A stretch of 11,969 bases of DNA from the NCBI GenBank assembly GCA_030640485.1, contig DAOWJG010000061.1, positions 1 to 11,969 of the forward strand. The letters are read 5' to 3'. The notes beneath the pieces were generated by a model. That model saw nothing but the letters and a program-made list of their open reading frames with translations, did no database searches and was not told the origin of the DNA. Positions within the stretch are counted from its first letter, which is position 1. Every line of letters starts with the position of its first letter. This document shows positions 1-7,454 of this stretch, in pieces. The DNA is from Dehalococcoidales bacterium. GTDB taxonomy: Bacteria; Chloroflexota; Dehalococcoidia; Dehalococcoidales; UBA5760. Made by a program: the position numbers and the translations under genes.

Positions 1-53
1 AGCACTACTTCCTCTCCCGGGCGATACTCCACCTCAAAAATGCTGTCCTTCAT
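1..53 (-). CDS. Partial CDS, N-terminus only, unidentified protein
   Basis: An ATG at 53 on the minus strand opens a frame that stays open to the window edge, giving 17 complete codons that begin MKDSIFEVEYRPGEE. A strong ribosome binding site, GGGGAGG (plus-strand 60-66), sits 6 nt upstream of the ATG. The start is only 26 bp after the stop of the ArsA-like gene, so the two are probably co-transcribed and may work together. Too little protein is visible to name a family. The fragment is charged and shows no signal peptide or membrane segment. Confidence 0.6.
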   Translation of the reverse strand, partial: MKDSIFEVEYRPGEEVV

Positions 54-79
54 AGGTCACCTCCCCTATTCTTTTATGA

Positions 80-1264
80 TTACTTCCGACCCTTGATTCT
101 ACTCTGTTGGAATTGAATCCTTAGCCTGTCCGCCTCCAGTTTCGCCTCGCTGATTGTCAGGCCAACCAGAGAGCGAGGCAGAATGACATTCCGCCTAAAA
201 CCAGCCACCTGAATGGTAAGCTCATCGCCATTCTGTATTAAAGATACCGGCTCCTTACTTGCAAAAGGCAGGGCAAGAGTGAGGACATAGTGTTTATCCT
301 CCCTCTGGATACTTTGAACCTGCCCCCGAGAGAAAACTGCGGTGGGATCTTTTTCTCCATAAAGCGCCTCCGCCATAGTCCGCAGCATCGCTTTGCCCAC
401 TATCTCCCGCTTAAAAAGAGGGGCATCTAAGATAGGTAGCGGGGCAAAATCCTCCTCAATTACTTTATGATATTTTCTTTGGTTATCCTTCCACACCCGA
501 AAATAGCTATCCTTAACCCTGTCCGGAAGCAGGCGATTACAGATAATAAGGTCGGTGAAATAGCCGTAGAGATTAAAATAGGTAAAACTGCGCTGGGCTT
601 CTTTAATCACCATCTTTTCTGGGTTAACCACTAAGCGTACTGAAGTTATTTCAGCATCGGTAAGTAGGGTCTGTATCCTTTTTAGCTTGGAATAGAGGTC
701 TTCAATTGATTTCAAAACCTTATCATCTGGGAGAGGCATACTCGTTATTGTCCTCATCAGGGGACGTATCCCGGTGATAATCTTCCGCCCGATAGGAAAC
801 AGCCGTTTCATCCACCAATTAAGCATCTCAGGAACACTGAGCAGACGCAGTGTCTCCCCGGTGGGGGCACAGTCGACAATAATGACATCATAGTCTCCTA
901 CATCCTGATAATGAAGAATATATAATAGATTAGCTAGTTCCTCCATTCCGGGAGAAAAGGCTATCTCCTCAGCGACCACGTCATCTACTCCCCGCCAAGC
1001 TAGAAGCGCTGACAAATAATTGTGAATGTCTCTCCGGCTATACTCTAGAGTCTGAGCCAGGTCGGTTTCCTGCCCCCAAAGATTTGGAATTATGAGCCGT
1101 GGCTCATTGCCCAGAGGGAAATCAAAAGAGTCGGAGAGACTGTGAGCCGCATCGGTGCTGAGAACAATAGTTTTGTAGCCTAAATCTGCCGAGCGTAACG
1201 CAGTAGCCGCCGCCACACTAGTCTTGCCTACTCCACCCTTACCGGTGTACAAAATAACTCTCAT
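80..1264 (-). CDS. ArsA/Get3-family ATPase with C-terminal HSP20-like domain
   Basis: This 394-aa protein is a deviant-Walker P-loop ATPase of the ArsA/Get3 family. Visible motifs are the signature P-loop GKGGVGKT at residues 8-15, the switch I region DAAHSLSDSF at 38-47, and the switch II region DCAPTGETLR at 131-140. A later CNRLLPD stretch resembles the family's adenine-binding NR motif. The last ~75 residues (about 315-386) are beta-rich and resemble the HSP20-like domain often attached to bacterial ArsA homologues. I see neither the cysteine triad of arsenite-pumping ArsA nor the CxxC of eukaryotic Get3, and no arsB or arsR neighbour. Arsenite export is therefore unlikely; the cargo is unknown and could be a client protein or membrane-protein tail. 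The protein has a single ATPase half, so it probably dimerises. A GAGGA site lies 8 nt upstream of the ATG. The small truncated gene downstream is probably in the same operon. Confidence 0.9.
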   Translation of the reverse strand: MRVILYTGKGGVGKTSVAAATALRSADLGYKTIVLSTDAAHSLSDSFDFPLGNEPRLIIPNLWGQETDLAQTLEYSRRDIHNYLSALLAWRGVDDVVAEEIAFSPGMEELANLLYILHYQDVGDYDVIIVDCAPTGETLRLLSVPEMLNWWMKRLFPIGRKIITGIRPLMRTITSMPLPDDKVLKSIEDLYSKLKRIQTLLTDAEITSVRLVVNPEKMVIKEAQRSFTYFNLYGYFTDLIICNRLLPDRVKDSYFRVWKDNQRKYHKVIEEDFAPLPILDAPLFKREIVGKAMLRTMAEALYGEKDPTAVFSRGQVQSIQREDKHYVLTLALPFASKEPVSLIQNGDELTIQVAGFRRNVILPRSLVGLTISEAKLEADRLRIQFQQSRIKGRK

Positions 1265-1390
1265 TAGCTTAGTCCTCGGAATATCTATAGGAGTCTATAT
1301 ACCTATGAAGCCCCCGTCTACTCCTACCTTTATTCCTTGCTGCCAACCATCGCTCATCCCAGAGCGGTATGGATTAGATTATCGCTATCT

Positions 1391-4099
1391 TTATCTTAGC
1401 ATAATCCTGGCATCCACCACCCAATAACCCTCCTCCAGTGGCATCACCTTCACTGGATTAAAGTCCAGCTCTGAAATCTGGGGAATATCTTCAACCAGAG
1501 CCGAGAGTCTGAGCAGCAAGTCCTCCAGAGCTTCAGTATCACTGACCGGTGTCCCTCGGAAGCCTTGAAATAACTTGGCCATCTTAATCGAGCTTATCAG
1601 TTCTCTAGCATCCAAATCAGTGAGCGGGTGTAATCTAACAGCGACATCCTTTAACAGTTCGGCATATATCCCACCAAGGCCAAACATTATTAACGGTCCA
1701 AATGACGGGTCCTCAATAACCCCGACGATAGCTTCAATGCCTCCCGTTACCATACGCTGGACGGTAACTCCCTCCATCTCCTGCTGACGACCGATTTCAA
1801 TAAGCCTAGCCTTAATATTCCCAAAGGCACTCTTCACCTCGCTCTCCGATTTGAGGTCTAGTATCACCCCACCGACATCAGTTTTGTGCACGATAGTAGA
1901 CGAGGCAAGCTTGATGGCAACCGGAAAGCCTGTCCTCGAGGCTAAATTAGCCGCCTCAGCTGCCGTTCTAGCCACCAGCGTCTCAGTAATTCGTATACCA
2001 TAACAATTGACTAACTCAGCTATCTCCTCCGCCGAAAGCCATAGCGGTCTCCGGGCAGTGCGGGTTAGCGCTGATTTAACAATCCGGCATGCCCTCTCCC
2101 GCTTGATTCCCCGAATCCTAGGAATAGTGCCCTTGGGTCTAGTCAACAGCTCACCATATCCAGCCACCTTAGCCAGCGCCGAGACAGCATCCTCAGGGAA
2201 ATCATAACAAGGTATGCAGTTACTACCAGCGACCAAATTTCTAGCGGAGCCCTCCCGTCCCATAAGACATGCCAGCAACGGCTTCTCATTACGCTTGAAA
2301 GCAGGTGCTGCTTGCCTTATAGCATTTCCCATTGCCTCTGAGGGAACAATAGTCGGCGGTATCGCCAGCACGATAGCAGCGTCAAAATCTTTATCACCGG
2401 CAAGCACCTTCAACACCGCGGAGAACTCGTCCTGGGTAGCACCGGCAGTAACATCGAGAGGATTAAAAAATGAGCTAATACGCTTAATAATCGACGCCAG
2501 TTTATGCTGTGTTCCTGAAGAGAACTGCGGCAGAATCAGGCCGTTATTCTCGCAGGCATCAGCTGCTAGTACCCCCGGACCACCTCCGTTAGTTAATATG
2601 GCTACCCTCCTACCCTTGGGCACCGGCTGGTTAGCCAGCAGTATTGCCACATCGAAAAGCTCTGCCATGATACCTACCTTGATGATACCAGCCTGGCGAA
2701 AGAGAGCCTCGGAGGCTATCTCAGAAGTAGCCAAGGCTCCGGTATGCGATGAGGCAGCACGCGACCCCGCGGCAGTCGTGCCACTCTTGACAGCAACTAT
2801 CGGCTTGATAGCTGATACCCGGCGGGCAATACGGCCAAACTTGCGTGGATTACCGAATGACTCCAAGTAAAGTAAGATAACCCGGGTTGCTGGGTCTTGC
2901 TCCCAATACTGCAAAAGGTCATTGGAAGAGATATCAGCGCGATTCCCCACACTTACGAAGCTGGAAATGCCCATATTAAACTTCCTGGCGTAGTCCAAGA
3001 TGGCCAGCCCCATAGCCCCACTCTGAGAGAGGAAACCGATGTTCCCGTGCGGCGGATAGTAAGGTGAGAAGCTGGCGTTCATTTTTACTGCCGGCTCAGT
3101 ATTAATGACCCCCATACAATTTGGTCCTACCAGTCGCATGCCGTGGCCCAGCGTAACATAGCGCAGTTCCTCCTCTCGGGCTGCCCCCTCCTTCCCCACC
3201 TCCCTAAAGCCATCGGAGATGACAATCAAGGCACGTACATCCTTGCCCCCACACTCATCAGCGACCTTAACCACAAACTGCGCCGGTACTATAATAACCG
3301 CCAGATCGACCTTGCCTGGGATATCAAGCACTGATGGATATGCCTTTACCGACATCACTGCTTCTGCTTTAGGGTTCACTGGATAGACCACTCCAGAAAA
3401 ACCACTCTTCATCAAGCACTCAAAAAAGAGGTTCCCGATAGTGTCCGGGCTCCTGGAAGCACCAATCACGGCTATTGAGCGTGGCGATAGGATAAAACTA
3501 AGCGAGGCTAGCGTTGAGATGCGCTCCCTCTCTTCCTCCTTCTTCACCACTCTTCTGGTACGGGCTATAGGAAAGGTAACGTAGTATTCACCCTCCTCAA
3601 GACGGCTGATGATATGAAAGCCATAGTCTCGAAAAACAGTCATCATCTCTTCATTTTCAGCTAACACGCTGGCTTCAAAATCAGTGATACCACTGTCGCG
3701 GGCCACATTGGCTAACCACTCCATAAGCCTGGTGCCAATACCCCTTCCCTGATAGGAGTCCTCAATGACGAAAGCTACCTCGGCGGTGGACTTTTTAGGC
3801 AACCGATAGTAACGCCCAATAGCTACTATGTCCTCGCGCTGTCCCCTCAGCATTTCGGCAACAAAGGCAAAGGTATCCTTGTAGTCCACCGTGCAAAATC
3901 GGATGGCATCCTCGCGGCCAAGTACCGGGATATGATGGAAGCGCAGGTACTTAGTACGAGGGCTAAGCCGGGATATAAAGGCAAGCCACCGCTCAATATC
4001 TTCCCTCTTGATTGGCCTCAGCCTCATTCTGGAGCCGTCCTTCAGCAGCACCTCGGTTTCATATTGCGACGGATATACTATATTGATTTCACCAGCCAT
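1391..4099 (-). CDS. GNAT acetyltransferase / ADP-forming acyl-CoA synthetase fusion
   Basis: This 902-aa fusion protein has four parts. Positions here are for the 902-aa form. An N-terminal GNAT domain (about 20-180) carries the acetyl-CoA loop QGRGIG at 117-122. Next is a CoA-binding Rossmann domain with VIGASRSPDTIGN at about 211-223, then succinyl-CoA-ligase-like domains with LSQSGAMG at about 357-364 and SSHTGAL at about 450-456. A C-terminal ATP-grasp domain (about 680-902) contains IVHKTDVGGV at about 736-745. The family interconverts acyl-CoA, ADP and Pi with free acid, ATP and CoA through phosphohistidines. Both expected histidines are present, at about 452 and 738, so ligase activity is plausible. 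GNAT-first order is the reverse of enterobacterial Pat/PatZ and matches Streptomyces PatA-type proteins, so lysine acylation is also possible. An ATG 7 codons upstream (4120) is in frame, but the Shine-Dalgarno site lies between the two, favouring 4099. Confidence 0.9.
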   Translation of the reverse strand: MAGEINIVYPSQYETEVLLKDGSRMRLRPIKREDIERWLAFISRLSPRTKYLRFHHIPVLGREDAIRFCTVDYKDTFAFVAEMLRGQREDIVAIGRYYRLPKKSTAEVAFVIEDSYQGRGIGTRLMEWLANVARDSGITDFEASVLAENEEMMTVFRDYGFHIISRLEEGEYYVTFPIARTRRVVKKEEERERISTLASLSFILSPRSIAVIGASRSPDTIGNLFFECLMKSGFSGVVYPVNPKAEAVMSVKAYPSVLDIPGKVDLAVIIVPAQFVVKVADECGGKDVRALIVISDGFREVGKEGAAREEELRYVTLGHGMRLVGPNCMGVINTEPAVKMNASFSPYYPPHGNIGFLSQSGAMGLAILDYARKFNMGISSFVSVGNRADISSNDLLQYWEQDPATRVILLYLESFGNPRKFGRIARRVSAIKPIVAVKSGTTAAGSRAASSHTGALATSEIASEALFRQAGIIKVGIMAELFDVAILLANQPVPKGRRVAILTNGGGPGVLAADACENNGLILPQFSSGTQHKLASIIKRISSFFNPLDVTAGATQDEFSAVLKVLAGDKDFDAAIVLAIPPTIVPSEAMGNAIRQAAPAFKRNEKPLLACLMGREGSARNLVAGSNCIPCYDFPEDAVSALAKVAGYGELLTRPKGTIPRIRGIKRERACRIVKSALTRTARRPLWLSAEEIAELVNCYGIRITETLVARTAAEAANLASRTGFPVAIKLASSTIVHKTDVGGVILDLKSESEVKSAFGNIKARLIEIGRQQEMEGVTVQRMVTGGIEAIVGVIEDPSFGPLIMFGLGGIYAELLKDVAVRLHPLTDLDARELISSIKMAKLFQGFRGTPVSDTEALEDLLLRLSALVEDIPQISELDFNPVKVMPLEEGYWVVDARIMLR

Positions 4100-4104
4100 A
4101 GCTA

Positions 4105-4111
4105 CCTCTCC
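4105..4111 (-). promoter_or_regulatory. Ribosome binding site that fixes the fusion-protein start
   Basis: GGAGAGG on the minus strand ends 5 nt before the ATG at 4099. The in-frame ATG at 4120 lies upstream of this site and has no comparable site of its own, so translation most likely begins at 4099 (MAGEIN...). Confidence 0.65.
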
Positions 4112-4277
4112 GCGGGACATCCCATAAGCAATACCTCGCTTCGCCAGTGCCAGAAGTAAACGCAGACCTTGGCAAACTAAAGGCTCTCTCTTGGAGAATT
4201 ATGGTAAGTGGTAGTCCTCAATAATGCTGCCCCTTTGGTCATCAGACAAGCTCCCAAGTAATACTACCTTACTCGTC

Positions 4278-5243
4278 TTAAGCCGATTCCGGTTGTCGAG
4301 TCCTCACCAGAAATACTGGGCTAGAGACCCCTTGCAGGACCTTGGTGGCAACACTGCCATAGGCCCATCGGCTCAATCCGGAGCGGGCATGGGTTGACAT
4401 GACAATGAGATTGAAGGGATTGGTATTGGCGTAGTCAACAATCTCTTCCGCAGGTTCACCGGCTCGCACCTCGGCACGCACTCTAAGACCAGCATCCTTG
4501 AGCCGCTGCTCTATTCCAGCCAGATATTGCTCGGCTAATATCTTATACTTAGCCGCTTCACCACGTGCATACTCCTGCGGCATTACATGAACGGCACCGG
4601 TAGGAGTTTCAAACCGGGCACTAGGTGGGTAGTAACCTAGCGCGGCTCCCGATTCACAAACCCGGAGTAGAACTACATCCACTAGTTCAGCACCCCGCTG
4701 TTTGGCTAAGGCTTCAACGTGGGGAAGGATAGTTTCGGCCAGTTCTGAACCATCCAGCGGAACCAGCATCGTTCTTTTTGGCCATTTATCGTAGACAATA
4801 CCTTCCGGAATCTCGGTTCGAACCAGCCAGACAGGGACGTTTGAGGCACGGAGAACCTTATCCGCTACACTACCCATGACCCAACGACGGATTCCAGAGC
4901 GTCCGTGAGTGGCCATGAGAATCAGGTCAATATCACGCTCATCAGCATAACGAAGGATTTCCTCAGCCGGGTAGCCGGCGACAAGTTCACCCCGCACTTC
5001 TAGCACCTTACCTCCAGGCTCAATCCCTACCTTTCCCTGCACCTCTTGTGACTGGCGCTTTATAATCTCGGCTTTATGCTCAATATAAGCCCGATATAGG
5101 GGGCTTGTTTTGCCCTCCTCTGGGCTGTGAACGTGAAGTAGAATTACATCTAGACCCAGTCTCCCGGCTAGCTCCTTAGCATAAGGGAAGACAACTTCAG
5201 ATAGTTCCGAACCGTCTAACGGAACGAGCATCCTTTTATACAT
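4278..5243 (-). CDS. Tandem-domain universal stress protein (UspA family)
   Basis: This 321-aa cytoplasmic protein contains two UspA domains in tandem, at about residues 1-142 and 157-314. Each opens with the same core (MLVPLDGSEL at 5-14 and 159-168) and ends with a nucleotide-loop region followed by PV(W/F)LVRT. ATP-binding Usp proteins carry G-x2-G-x9-G-S/T. The first domain reads ATHG-x9-GS (111-125), which is close. The second reads STHA-x9-GS (283-297), with the middle glycine changed to alanine, so nucleotide binding may be asymmetric. Proteins of this family respond to starvation, redox or energy stress, and some sense ATP or AMP; the exact role here is not visible. The start is supported by GGAGG 8 nt upstream and a good promoter just beyond. 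The acyl-CoA synthetase fusion follows after a 178-bp gap on the same strand, a pairing that may reflect shared energy-stress control. Confidence 0.93.
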   Translation of the reverse strand: MYKRMLVPLDGSELSEVVFPYAKELAGRLGLDVILLHVHSPEEGKTSPLYRAYIEHKAEIIKRQSQEVQGKVGIEPGGKVLEVRGELVAGYPAEEILRYADERDIDLILMATHGRSGIRRWVMGSVADKVLRASNVPVWLVRTEIPEGIVYDKWPKRTMLVPLDGSELAETILPHVEALAKQRGAELVDVVLLRVCESGAALGYYPPSARFETPTGAVHVMPQEYARGEAAKYKILAEQYLAGIEQRLKDAGLRVRAEVRAGEPAEEIVDYANTNPFNLIVMSTHARSGLSRWAYGSVATKVLQGVSSPVFLVRTRQPESA

Positions 5244-5275
5244 TATTTACACCTCCGCTGGTAGTCACGTTTATT

Positions 5276-5304
5276 ATGATACGCTATATATCGGGTTACA
5301 TCAA
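5276..5304 (-). promoter_or_regulatory. Sigma-70-like promoter of the universal stress gene
   Basis: On the minus strand TTGATG (5304-5299) and TATCAT (5281-5276) are separated by exactly 17 nt. They resemble consensus -35 and -10 boxes. Transcription would start near 5270, leaving a leader of about 27 nt that includes the Shine-Dalgarno site. Called from sequence match and placement only. Confidence 0.6.
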
Positions 5305-5392
5305 TATACCTGCCTCCTTCACAAAGCTCTCTGAGATTACTGCTTGCTATCTACCCGCTAATGGATTAAACTAAAAAACGCGCTGAGGTAGC

Positions 5393-5421
5393 TAGGCATC
5401 CTTCCCGACCGGGAAAGCCTA
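5393..5421. repeat. Imperfect inverted repeat / hairpin
   Basis: The outer arms TAGGC (5393-5397) and GCCTA (5417-5421) and the inner arms TTCCC (5402-5406) and GGGAA (5411-5415) are complementary. They enclose the 4-nt loop GACC, with an ATCC bulge on the left and a single A on the right. No T-run follows on the plus strand. On the minus strand a T6 run lies about 14 nt beyond the hairpin, which is too far for a normal intrinsic terminator. It could be an operator for a dimeric regulator or part of an RNA leader; the sequence does not decide. Confidence 0.45.
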
Positions 5422-5635
5422 ACCAAACGGCATGGGAGCACTTAAAGATACATTCCATAATCGTGTCTGAATCCCTAGATTGATACCCTCCTCTTACGGC
5501 TAAACAACAAGGCGCCTAAAATGTTACAATAGTAGCACCAGTAAGGTTTATACCTAGTGCCAGGATTCTGTTCGCATCCGACACGACATCCATGGCAACG
5601 ACCATCATTAGCTATTTATTTTAAATAGGAGATAG

Positions 5636-6619
5636 ATGAGCGATTACATTATAACCGTGGAGAATCTGGTCAAAAAATTTGGTGAACTGGTTGCCGTAGA
5701 AAACATTAGCTTCCAGATACCTCCCGGGGAAATCTTTGGCTTTCTGGGTCCGAATGGGGCCGGAAAGACGACCACGATTAACATTCTGTGCACCCTGACT
5801 AAACCGACATCAGGCAAAGCCACCGTTAATGGCTTTGACGTGGTGCGCCAGCAGAGCCAGGTGCGTCAGTCAATCGGGCTGGTCTTTCAGGACCCTAGTC
5901 TCGATGAGCGGCTCAGCGGGTTACAGAACCTGTATTTTCATGCCTTGGTGTATAATGTGCCGGCTGATATTCGTCAGCAGCGGATTGAGCAGATGCTCAG
6001 AATGACCGAACTCTGGGACAAGCGGCACAACGTGGTACATACCTACTCCGGAGGTATGAAACGCCGTCTGGAGCTAGCTAGAGGACTACTCCATTACCCC
6101 AAGGTACTCTTCCTCGATGAGCCCACCCTGGGGCTGGACCCGCAAACCCGTAACCGCCTATGGGAATACATACTTGAGCTGCGAAAGCGTGAGGGGACTA
6201 CCATCTTCCTGACCACTCACTATATGGACGAGGCTGATAACGCCGACCGCATTGCAATCATGGACTCTGGGAAAATCGTTGCCCTAGATACCCCGAAGAA
6301 GCTCAAACGCCTGGTCAGTAAGGACATAATCTCGGTGAAAACCGACGATAACGACAGAGCTGCTGAAGAAATCAGGCGCCGCTACCAGATTGATGTCAGA
6401 ACTAATAACGATGCCCTTGTCTTTGAAGTAGACAAGGGTGAGGAGTTTATGCCTGCCTTCATCAAGGAATTTGGCACCAAAATACTGAGTATCAGTCTCC
6501 GTCACCCCAGTCTGGATGACGTCTTTCTCAAGCTCACCGGTCGGGAAATAAGGGAGGAGGAGGTTAGTGACGTGTTCAAGGCTCTGGTTCGACAACACGG
6601 CCGCCGCATGCGACGCTAG
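5636..6619 (+). CDS. ABC-2 exporter ATP-binding protein (DrrA type)
   Basis: This 327-aa cytoplasmic ATPase powers the permease encoded immediately downstream. All ABC motifs are intact: Walker A GPNGAGKT (38-45), Q-loop glutamine 85 in FQDPSLD, signature YSGGMKRR (137-144), Walker B VLFLDEP (157-163) and the H-loop histidine 195 in LTTHYMDEA. The domain after residue 220 ends with a HPSLDDVFLKLTG stretch, typical of the DrrA/NodI-like subgroup that exports drugs, lipids or polysaccharides. The substrate cannot be read from the sequence. AGGAG lies 4 nt before the ATG. The stop codon is 9 bp before the preferred permease start, so the two are co-translated. The distal region is charged and soluble, as usual for the subgroup. 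Confidence 0.93.
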   Translation: MSDYIITVENLVKKFGELVAVENISFQIPPGEIFGFLGPNGAGKTTTINILCTLTKPTSGKATVNGFDVVRQQSQVRQSIGLVFQDPSLDERLSGLQNLYFHALVYNVPADIRQQRIEQMLRMTELWDKRHNVVHTYSGGMKRRLELARGLLHYPKVLFLDEPTLGLDPQTRNRLWEYILELRKREGTTIFLTTHYMDEADNADRIAIMDSGKIVALDTPKKLKRLVSKDIISVKTDDNDRAAEEIRRRYQIDVRTNNDALVFEVDKGEEFMPAFIKEFGTKILSISLRHPSLDDVFLKLTGREIREEEVSDVFKALVRQHGRRMRR

Positions 6620-6628
6620 GAGGGAGTG

Positions 6629-7408
6629 ATGAATAATCTACGTGGCGTTTACATCATCTGGTATCGTGACATACTTCGCTTCTGGCATGATAGGGTACGC
6701 CTGATTGGAGCTATCATCCTACCCCTCCTATTCCTATTTGTTTTTGGCAGCGGTCTTAGTAGTCGAATGGGTATTTTGGGTCCCGGGGTCAATTTTGCAC
6801 AATTCATCTTCCCGGGCATAATTGGTATGACCGTGCTCATGACCTCTTTTATGTCCGGCGTGTCGGTAGTCTGGGACCGCGAGTTTGGCTTCCTAAAGGA
6901 AGTGCTGGTGGCACCGATCAGCCGCGCCTCGGTAGCCGCCGGGAAGACGTTGGGTGCCGCAACTATCGCCATGATCCAGGGAGCAATAATCCTATTATTT
7001 GCTCCCTTAATTGGAGTTTCCCTTTCTCCGGGAATAGTACTGAGGCTCCTACCACTGATGTTTCTGCTGGCTATTGCCATGGGCTCTTTCGGTGTTCTGC
7101 TGGCGACACGCATCAAGACCATGGAGGCTTTTCAGGCGATAATGCCAATGATAACCTTCCCGATGATGTTCCTATCCGGGGTATTCTTTCCGGTCGAAGA
7201 GGTACCCCTGTGGATGAGCATCCTGACCAAGATAAACCCAGCGACCTATGGTATCGCCACCATCCGTCAGGTAGCACTGGGAGGAACTACTTTTGAACTC
7301 AATTTGTTTGGGTACACCATGTCGCTCTGGAATAATGTTGGTATACTGGCAGCATTTGGGGTAGTTATGATCCTTCTAGCAGTGCGGTCTTTTGGCAGTC
7401 AAGAATAA
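6629..7408 (+). CDS. ABC-2 type exporter permease (DrrB type)
   Basis: This 259-aa inner-membrane protein has about six hydrophobic segments, at roughly residues 24-40, 57-79, 105-129, 137-159, 167-188 and 235-253. An amphipathic cytoplasmic stretch REFGFLKEVLVAPISR follows the second segment. The conserved GVFFPVEEVP...INPATYGI region lies just after the fifth. These are hallmarks of ABC2_membrane permeases that pair with a DrrA-type ATPase. The gene follows its ATPase with an overlapping Shine-Dalgarno (AGGAGG, 6618-6623). A GTG at 6626 is in frame, but it stands only 2 nt from that site, whereas ATG at 6629 is 5 nt away and is preferred. Substrate unknown: possibly a lipid, an antibiotic-like compound or a glycan precursor. 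Confidence 0.92.
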   Translation: MNNLRGVYIIWYRDILRFWHDRVRLIGAIILPLLFLFVFGSGLSSRMGILGPGVNFAQFIFPGIIGMTVLMTSFMSGVSVVWDREFGFLKEVLVAPISRASVAAGKTLGAATIAMIQGAIILLFAPLIGVSLSPGIVLRLLPLMFLLAIAMGSFGVLLATRIKTMEAFQAIMPMITFPMMFLSGVFFPVEEVPLWMSILTKINPATYGIATIRQVALGGTTFELNLFGYTMSLWNNVGILAAFGVVMILLAVRSFGSQE

Positions 7409-7454
7409 CTTAGTCGGCAATCTGATTCTTTAGATCGAGGAGGGAGGTAGATAA

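Larger units (their letters stand above)
5244..5635. other. Divergent intergenic region, no gene seen
   Basis: This 392-bp stretch separates the minus-strand stress block from the plus-strand ABC operon. It holds the stress-gene promoter, a hairpin (5393-5421) and an A6 run (5373-5378). A TACAAT at 5525-5530 could be the -10 box for the ABC operon, but no good -35 box stands at the right distance. A weak alternative pair, TTGCTA (5344-5349) and TAAACT (5367-5372) with a 17-nt spacer, would transcribe rightward through the hairpin. I saw no substantial reading frame with a ribosome binding site, no tRNA and no riboswitch consensus I could recognise. Confidence 0.6.

Noticed and set aside
80..1264. 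Arsenite-pump ATPase (arsA in the strict sense)
   Set aside because: It has a single ATPase half, no metalloid-binding cysteine triad and no ars genes nearby.
1288..1306. ATAGG...CCTAT inverted pair upstream of the ArsA-like gene
   Set aside because: Only 5 bp arms in AT-rich sequence; expected by chance and without a clear promoter relationship.
1224..1427. 67-codon plus-strand frame spanning the gap between the ArsA-like gene and the fusion gene
   Set aside because: It overlaps both neighbouring gene ends and lacks a ribosome binding site or family resemblance.
2214..2870. 218-codon plus-strand open frame opposite the acyl-CoA synthetase fusion
   Set aside because: It lies wholly antisense to a well-supported gene with clear domain motifs, and its product is low-complexity with no family features or convincing ribosome binding site.
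4257..4273. Short stem AGTAA/TTACT just after the stress protein stop codon
   Set aside because: Only 5 AT-rich base pairs and no T-run on the minus strand, too weak to call a terminator.
5370..5450. Possible riboswitch around the intergenic hairpin
   Set aside because: I compared it by eye with cyclic-di-GMP, Moco, TPP, glycine and fluoride consensus features and found no matching set of conserved core bases.
6649..7122. 157-codon minus-strand open frame opposite the permease
   Set aside because: It is a shadow of the permease coding frame; the product is proline- and arginine-rich without recognisable domains.
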